This document shows positions 62,375-64,000 of a stretch of DNA of 64,000 nt, one piece after another; positions within the stretch are counted from its first letter, which is position 1, and each line of letters starts with the position of its first letter. The position numbers were made by a program, and so were the translations under genes. The notes under the pieces are model-generated. The model was not told where the DNA came from, ran no database searches, and saw nothing but the letters and a program-made list of their open reading frames with translations. The stretch comes from Effrenium voratum. Lineage: Eukaryota > Sar > Dinophyceae > Suessiales > Symbiodiniaceae. The stretch is taken from contig CAUJNA010000519.1 of the NCBI GenBank assembly GCA_963377175.1, positions 38,255-102,254 of the forward strand, written 5' to 3'.

Positions 62375-62930
62375 GACGTGGCCCTCGTGGGGCCCCGTCG
62401 TGGCCCTTGTAACTTCCGTCCTGGACCCCGTCATGGCTTCCGTCGTGGGCCGTCGTGGCCCTGTCGCGGGGCCACGAGGAGGGCCGCGTCGTGTCTTCCG
62501 TCGTGGCCCCGGCCTTCTGTCGTTGGCCCCGGGCCCCGTCGTGGCTCCCGTCGTGGCTTGCCTTTCATGGACCTCGTGGCCCCGTCGTGGCCGAAGGTCC
62601 CGTGGCGATCCGTCGTGGGACCGACCGGACCCGTTAGTTGTCGTCGGGTCCATCGTTGCTTCTGTCGTGCCTCGTCGTGGCCTGCCGTGAGCCCCCGTCG
62701 TCCCTGTCGTGGCTCAGGTTCCCCGTCGTGGGCGGTTGCGCTTCCGGCGTCGTGGCTTATTGCGGGTATCGCACCTTCCGTCGCAGCCCCGTCATGGCCC
62801 TGTCGTGGCTTCTGTCGTGGCTCCTTCTGACCCTCTCATGGTCTCGTTCTGGTGCATCGTGGCCTGTCGCGGGCGCTGTCGTGGCCCTGTGGCCCTTGTG
62901 GCTCGGGGCCACGAGGACGACGGGGCCAGA
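62375..62930 (+). repeat. GTCGTGGCC-type minisatellite
   Basis: Degenerate tandem units of 9-12 bases (CCCGTCGTGGC, CTTCCGTCGTGG, GGGCCACGAGG) over about 550 bases, GC-rich. Long frames over it are Arg/Gly/Pro/Val low-complexity artefacts. Confidence 0.9.
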
Positions 62931-63730
62931 AGAGAAGGGCCAAGAGGTCACGAGGAAGCACACAAGCCAGGGCAGGCACAAGAATATCTTTGTGGACTGC
63001 GGCTAAGTCGCACAAACACAACAACGTTGGTTGTTTCGTTTTGTCGCTTAATTAATGGTCACCCCCGTCTCACTGAGGTCACTTCAACTTGTCAAACCGG
63101 CAAAAACCACAGTTGAGAGGATTTGCGCAGCGAACGACGGCGCGCGACCCACCCACACCCCCCCACACCGCCCACCCAGGCACAGTTGCTTGCTGATTGT
63201 GTTACGCGCAGGCCCTCTCTGTGGCCGCTACGCAGCCGTGTGGCCGCTACGCAGCTGCACGCCCGGCTACAGCGCAGGCGAAGCCCTCGGACACGTTGAC
63301 TGCGCTGTCCTTGGCGATGATCCAGGAGACGCTTCTCCGACGTCCACCCCCCCTCAAGTTCAACGATGCGCCCTTTTTGCTGGGTCGCGAGAAGATCGGT
63401 CTCGGCTCGGACGACCAGCTGGTCTCTGGAAAGACGGGGCAAGGCAGTCAGTGACAGCAAGTCTTTTGGGATTGAGTCCTGCTGCTCAAGCTCCTCCCAG
63501 CCCGACCCAAAGATATGAGGATCCATTGTGACACATTTAGCGAAACCACTTTGCTGCGATTCGCAAGCTTCGGCTTTCACAGGCAGAGGAGAAGCGACGA
63601 GAAACAAACCTTTGCCAGCTTCATGCTAGACCCGGCCATGCAGCCTGGGATTGCCGCCCCCAAGTTTTTCGCCTAGGCAAGTCCAAGAGAAGAAACCCGT
63701 GACCGCTGTCCTCGGAGAGAGTTAGGAGAC
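62931..63730. other. no confidently supported gene
   Basis: A minus-strand frame near 63,370-63,600 (WEELEQQDSIPKDLLSLT) has mildly protein-like composition and could be an exon, but splice signals and family are unclear. Confidence 0.3.
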
Positions 63731-63732
63731 GT

Positions 63733-64000
63733 GTGTGTGTGTGTGTGTGTGCGTGTGCGTGCGCGTGACCGTGTGCGTGTGCGTGTGCGTGTGCGTGCGC
63801 GTAGGCGTGTGCGTGTGCGTGCGCGTGTGCGTGTGCGTGCGCGTGTGCGTGCGCGTGTGCGTGTGCGTGTGCCTGTGCGTGTGCGTGTGCGTGTGCGTGC
63901 GCGTGCGCGTGTGCGTGTGCGTGTGCGTGTGCGTGTGCGTGCGCGTGTGCGTGTGCGTGCGTGCGCGTGTGCGTGTGCGTGTGCGTGTGCGTGTGCGTGT
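63733..64000 (+). repeat. (GTGCGT)n / (GT)n array to the window end
   Basis: Alternating GTGT, GTGCGT and GCGCGT units, running off the edge of the window. Confidence 0.97.

Noticed and set aside
63092..63607. Minus-strand frame of 171 codons
   Set aside because: The N-terminal third looks protein-like but the rest is Arg/Ser-rich low complexity; no splice support.

Overview
This window reads as nuclear DNA of a dinoflagellate (Symbiodiniaceae or Polarella-like), by inference. The evidence is very long simple-sequence arrays, sparse coding, and one long intron-rich gene. Its introns start mostly with GC or GA instead of GT and are followed by G after the 3' AG, a known dinoflagellate habit. 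There is no operon structure, and apart from one nested gene no long non-repetitive reading frame is intact.

Layout. 1-33 kb is almost gene-free. It holds minisatellites (10.45-12.75 kb), alternating CTCA arrays and a 45-base dispersed repeat (14-17.5 kb) interrupted by a small TIR element (16.5-17.1 kb), a large fold-back (21.1-21.9 kb), a 0.7 kb GTA array, a degenerate TTTAGGG-like stretch (27.9-28.4 kb) and an unbroken 989-base TG array (30.8-31.8 kb). Two broken coding remnants lie on the minus strand (26.9-27.3 and 33.3-34.2 kb).

35-60 kb carries one large minus-strand gene, rebuilt here from about 45 short exons. It encodes tandem cysteine-rich repeats of the DUF4215 / Myxococcus disulfide-repeat type (CGDG...GE-CDDGN...GDGC..C.VE.G..C), so the product is probably a secreted or surface protein. 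The repeat register fixes most splice junctions. I found neither the N-terminal nor the C-terminal end.

Two guests sit inside its introns on the same strand. One is an intronless 501-codon gene (43.2-44.7 kb). The other is a complete-ended 3.78 kb DNA transposon (45,628-49,407) with 31-base terminal inverted repeats and an 8-base TTAAGTTT target duplication. Its single long frame, broken by one stop and one frameshift, joins a P-loop NTPase region to a C-terminal domain resembling Kyakuja-Dileera-Zisupton (KDZ) transposases. This element is the most interesting object in the window.

60-64 kb has short MITE-like elements, a GTCGTGGCC minisatellite and a GTGCGT array running off the window end. 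Exon boundaries and protein calls are inferences from reading the sequence; no transcript or database evidence was available.
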